NCBI GenBank assembly: GCA_036521875.1
Contig: DATDGX010000115.1
Coordinates: forward strand, 1-26,266
From: DATDGX01 sp036521875
GTDB lineage: Bacteria; Desulfobacterota; Binatia; Binatales; Binataceae
Reading direction: 5' to 3'
Length of the DNA stretch: 26,266 nucleotides
Below, piece by piece: positions 23,731 through 26,266 of this stretch. The position numbers were made by a program, and so were the translations under genes. Numbering within the stretch: position 1 is the first letter of the stretch; each line of letters opens with the position of its first letter. The notes below the pieces were generated by a model. That model had not been told where the DNA came from. It searched no databases and saw nothing but the letters and a program-made list of their open reading frames with translations.

Positions 23731-26266
23731 CCGGCGTCGTATAGAGCGTCAGCATCTGGCTGACGATCAATCCGCCGACGATCGCGATTCCGAGCGGGCG
23801 GCGCAGCTCAGAGCCGGTCCCGGTCCCCAATGCCAGCGGCAAGCCGCCGAGCAGCGCCGCCATGGTGGTCATCATGATCGGCCGAAAACGCAGCAGGCAG
23901 GCCTGGTAGATCGCGTCGAGCGAATTCTTGCCGTCCTTGCGCTCCGCTTCAAGCGCGAAGTCGATCATCATGATCGCATTTTTCTTGACGATGCCTATCA
24001 GCAGGATGATGCCGATGAGGGCGATGACGCTGAGCTCGATGCGGCAGATCATCAGGGCGAGCAGCGCGCCGACGCCGGCCGACGGCAGCGTGGAGAGAAT
24101 CGTGATCGGGTGGATGTAACTTTCGTACAAAATTCCGAGCACGATATAAACGGCTCCCAGAGCCGCCAGGATCAATAGCGGCTCACCCTTGAGCGAGGCC
24201 TGGAAGGCTTGCGCGGTGCCCTGGAAGTTTCCGCGAATTCCGGCCGGCAAGTTTATCTGTTTCTCCGCGCTGTTGATTGCGTCGACTGCCTGGCTGAGCG
24301 CGACCCCCGGTGCGAGGTTGAACGAGATGGTCACCGCCGGAAATTGCCCCTGGTGATTCACCGTCAGCGCGGTGGTCGAGGGTGCGTAGTGAGTAAAGGT
24401 ATTCAGCTTGACCTGCTGGCCGGTATTTGACTTCACGTGAATGTCCTGCAGCGAGTCGGGGCTCTGCCAGAACTGCGGCGCGACTTCCATCACGACGTGA
24501 TACTGATTCAACTGAGTATACATAGTTGATACTTGCCGCTGCCCGAAAGCATCGTACAGAGTATCGTCGACTACTTGCTGGGTGAGCCCGAGCTTGGAGG
24601 CGGTATCGCGGTCCACGACCACCGAGGCTTCGAGGCCGCTGTTCTGCTGGTCACTGCTAACGTCGACCAGGAGCGGAATCGTGCGGATCTTGCGGAGCAG
24701 GAGCGGCGCCCACTTGTTGAGCTGATTCAGATCGTCGCTCTGGAGTGTGTATTGGTACTGAGCATTGGCCATGCGGCCGCCGACCTGCACGTCCTGCACC
24801 GCCTGCAGGTACAGACTCGCGCCCGCGATGCCGGAGACGTTTTTACGGATTCGGCCGATTACCTGATCGGCGCTGATCTTTCGTTGCGAGAGCGGTGTGA
24901 GCGCGATAAACATGCGCGCGGCATTGGTGGCGCCACCGTTCCCGCCGGTAAATGCAATTACGTGGTCGACGGCTTTGTCCGCCTTGATCATGTCAACGAA
25001 CTGCCGAAGCTTCAGGCTCATCGATTGAAACGAGGTGTCCTGGTCGGCCTGAATCGCGCCCATCAGGCGGCCGGTGTCCTGCTGCGGGAAAAAGCCTTTG
25101 GGAATGATGACGTACAAGTAAGTACTCAGTCCGACCGTCGTGAGCGTCGCCGCCAGCATCAGGCGCGGATGCTTCAGCACCCATGACAAGCTGGTTTCGT
25201 AGTGACTATGCATCCAGTCGAACGCGCGCTCGCTGGACTGATACCAGCTTCCATGATGCTCTTCGCGCGAGGGGCGCAGCAGATGCGCGCACATCATCGG
25301 GGTGGTGGTCAGCGAAATGATCATCGAGACGAAGACCGCGACCGACAGGGTAACCGCGAATTCGCGGAACAGGCGGCCGACGATTCCGCCCATCAGCAGG
25401 ATCGGGATGAACACCGCGATAAGCGAGATGCTGATCGAAACCACCGTGAACCCGATTCCGGTCGCGCCCTTCACCGCCGCGTCATACGGAGACATGCCCT
25501 GCTCGCGGTAGCGCGAAATGTTTTCGATCACCACGATGGCGTCGTCGACCACGAAGCCGGTCGAAATGGTCAGCGCCATCAGCGAGAGGTTGTCGAGGCT
25601 GTATCCGCACAAGTACATGACGCCGAAGGTTCCGATCAGCGAAATGGGAACCACCACTCCCGGAATCATGGTGGCGCGCAGGTTTCGCAGGAATAGAAAG
25701 ACCACCATGATGACCAGCGCGATGGAGATGAGCAGCGTTATCTCGACGTCGTTCACCGAGGCGCGGATAGTGGTGGTACGATCGAGAACCACCGACAGGT
25801 CGATGGCGGGGGAAATCGAGGCCTTCAACTGCGGCACCGAGTCGAGCACCCGGTCCACGGTGTCGATGATATTTGCGCCAGGTTGCCGCGAAACGATGAT
25901 CAGCACGGAAGGCTTGCCGTCGACCACGCCCAGGTTGCGAAGGTCCTCGACCGAGTCGCGGACTTGCGCGACATCGGAGAGGTGTACCGCGGCGCCATTG
26001 ACGTAGCGGATAATCAGCGGCGCATAGTCGGCGGCCTTGAGGAGTTGATCGGTGGTGCTGATCGAATACGCAGTGGTGTCGTTCGCGATTTCGCCCTTGG
26101 GACGGTTGGCATTGGCGGCGGCGAGAGCTGCGCGGACATCCTCGAGGCTGATGCCGAGGTTGCTGAGCTGGGTGGGATTGAGCTCGACGCGAACCCCGGG
26201 CAGCGCGCTGCCGCCGACCGTGACCTGGCCGACGCCTTCAATCTGCGAGAGTTTCTGCGCGAGGAT
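23585..26266 (-). CDS. RND multidrug efflux pump subunit (MdtB/MdtC-like), partial
   Basis: An inner-membrane, proton-driven HAE1-family RND transporter that works as a trimer with a periplasmic adaptor and an outer-membrane channel. 893 residues are visible; roughly 150 N-terminal residues lie beyond the right edge. The QPGANIIDTVDRVLDSVPQL segment is typical of the MdtB/MdtC branch. The proton-relay helix GFVVDDAIVVIENISRYREQG carries the Asp pair, and the periplasmic pore domains and the second half LPSAGVGALLALMICRIELSVIALIGIILLIGIVKKNAIMMIDFALE are intact. The C-terminal tail after the last helix is Ala/Pro/Gly-rich. MdtB and MdtC form mixed trimers, so a second RND gene and an adaptor are expected upstream, outside the window. 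Confidence 0.95.
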   Translation of the reverse strand: MLAQKLSQIEGVGQVTVGGSALPGVRVELNPTQLSNLGISLEDVRAALAAANANRPKGEIANDTTAYSISTTDQLLKAADYAPLIIRYVNGAAVHLSDVAQVRDSVEDLRNLGVVDGKPSVLIIVSRQPGANIIDTVDRVLDSVPQLKASISPAIDLSVVLDRTTTIRASVNDVEITLLISIALVIMVVFLFLRNLRATMIPGVVVPISLIGTFGVMYLCGYSLDNLSLMALTISTGFVVDDAIVVIENISRYREQGMSPYDAAVKGATGIGFTVVSISISLIAVFIPILLMGGIVGRLFREFAVTLSVAVFVSMIISLTTTPMMCAHLLRPSREEHHGSWYQSSERAFDWMHSHYETSLSWVLKHPRLMLAATLTTVGLSTYLYVIIPKGFFPQQDTGRLMGAIQADQDTSFQSMSLKLRQFVDMIKADKAVDHVIAFTGGNGGATNAARMFIALTPLSQRKISADQVIGRIRKNVSGIAGASLYLQAVQDVQVGGRMANAQYQYTLQSDDLNQLNKWAPLLLRKIRTIPLLVDVSSDQQNSGLEASVVVDRDTASKLGLTQQVVDDTLYDAFGQRQVSTMYTQLNQYHVVMEVAPQFWQSPDSLQDIHVKSNTGQQVKLNTFTHYAPSTTALTVNHQGQFPAVTISFNLAPGVALSQAVDAINSAEKQINLPAGIRGNFQGTAQAFQASLKGEPLLILAALGAVYIVLGILYESYIHPITILSTLPSAGVGALLALMICRIELSVIALIGIILLIGIVKKNAIMMIDFALEAERKDGKNSLDAIYQACLLRFRPIMMTTMAALLGGLPLALGTGTGSELRRPLGIAIVGGLIVSQMLTLYTTPVMYLYLDEFRLWSMSFLKRGASAGPAAPATPAGSQPSGARPYAAPAGR

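Noticed and set aside
1..26266. tRNA genes, CRISPR arrays, insertion sequences, phage genes
   Set aside because: Looked for by eye; no cloverleaf, regularly spaced repeats, transposase motifs or terminal repeats were seen.

Overview
This GC-rich window of 26,266 bases is densely coded on both strands, with short intergenic gaps and several tail-to-tail gene ends that touch or overlap. It looks like ordinary chromosome from an environmental, diderm-type bacterium, since it carries RND efflux, periplasmic signal peptides and a lipoprotein. The mix of an F420/FMN luciferase-like oxidoreductase, an extradiol-type VOC protein, a single-chain acyl-CoA carboxylase and a radical-SAM peptide maturase fits soil or groundwater lineages of former deltaproteobacterial type, such as Binatota. 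That placement is a low-confidence inference. I saw no rRNA, tRNA, CRISPR array, insertion sequence or phage gene.

Layout. Bases 1-1535 (-) hold a DHA2 drug-efflux gene cut by the window edge. Bases 1735-6221 (+) are a tight five-gene run: Ppx/GppA phosphatase with an HD domain, two thymidylate-kinase-like P-loop proteins, a CHAD protein and a SixA histidine phosphatase. This looks like a polyphosphate or phosphate-handling cassette, and the second kinase has Arg in place of the Walker A Lys. A small secreted protein (6332-6619, +) meets an OPT transporter (6616-8451, -) tail to tail. Upstream of the transporter, 8506-8973 (-) encodes an exported rhodanese whose frame is crossed by one TGA. 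The frame resumes with a convincing rhodanese C-terminus, and a stem-loop placed like a bacterial SECIS follows the TGA, so this is a candidate selenoprotein.

Bases 9156-11516 (-) form an MBL-fold hydrolase / VOC dioxygenase / FAH-family hydrolase operon, divergent from an LLM flavin oxidoreductase (11686-12699, +), suggesting ring or lactone catabolism. Next on the minus strand come a TfoX-domain protein, a GT39-type membrane glycosyltransferase and an M20/ArgE-type deacetylase (15963 to 12701), then a small lipoprotein on the plus strand.

Bases 16377-18788 (-) are a compact RiPP locus. A 106-residue exported precursor ends in six Trp-X-Asn motifs, followed by a radical SAM/SPASM maturase of the GrrM/OscB cyclophane type and then an unrecognised 272-residue protein. 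The precursor has a strong promoter framed by an inverted repeat. A divergent secreted protein (19036-19647, +) shares the control region. A 1,156-residue acyl-CoA carboxylase carrying BC, BCCP and CT on one chain fills 19705-23175 (-). The right end is an MdtB/MdtC-like RND pump (23585-26266, -), cut at its N-terminus.

The most notable items are the putative selenocysteine rhodanese, the WxN cyclophane RiPP locus with its unknown third gene, and the Ppx/twin-kinase/CHAD/SixA cassette.
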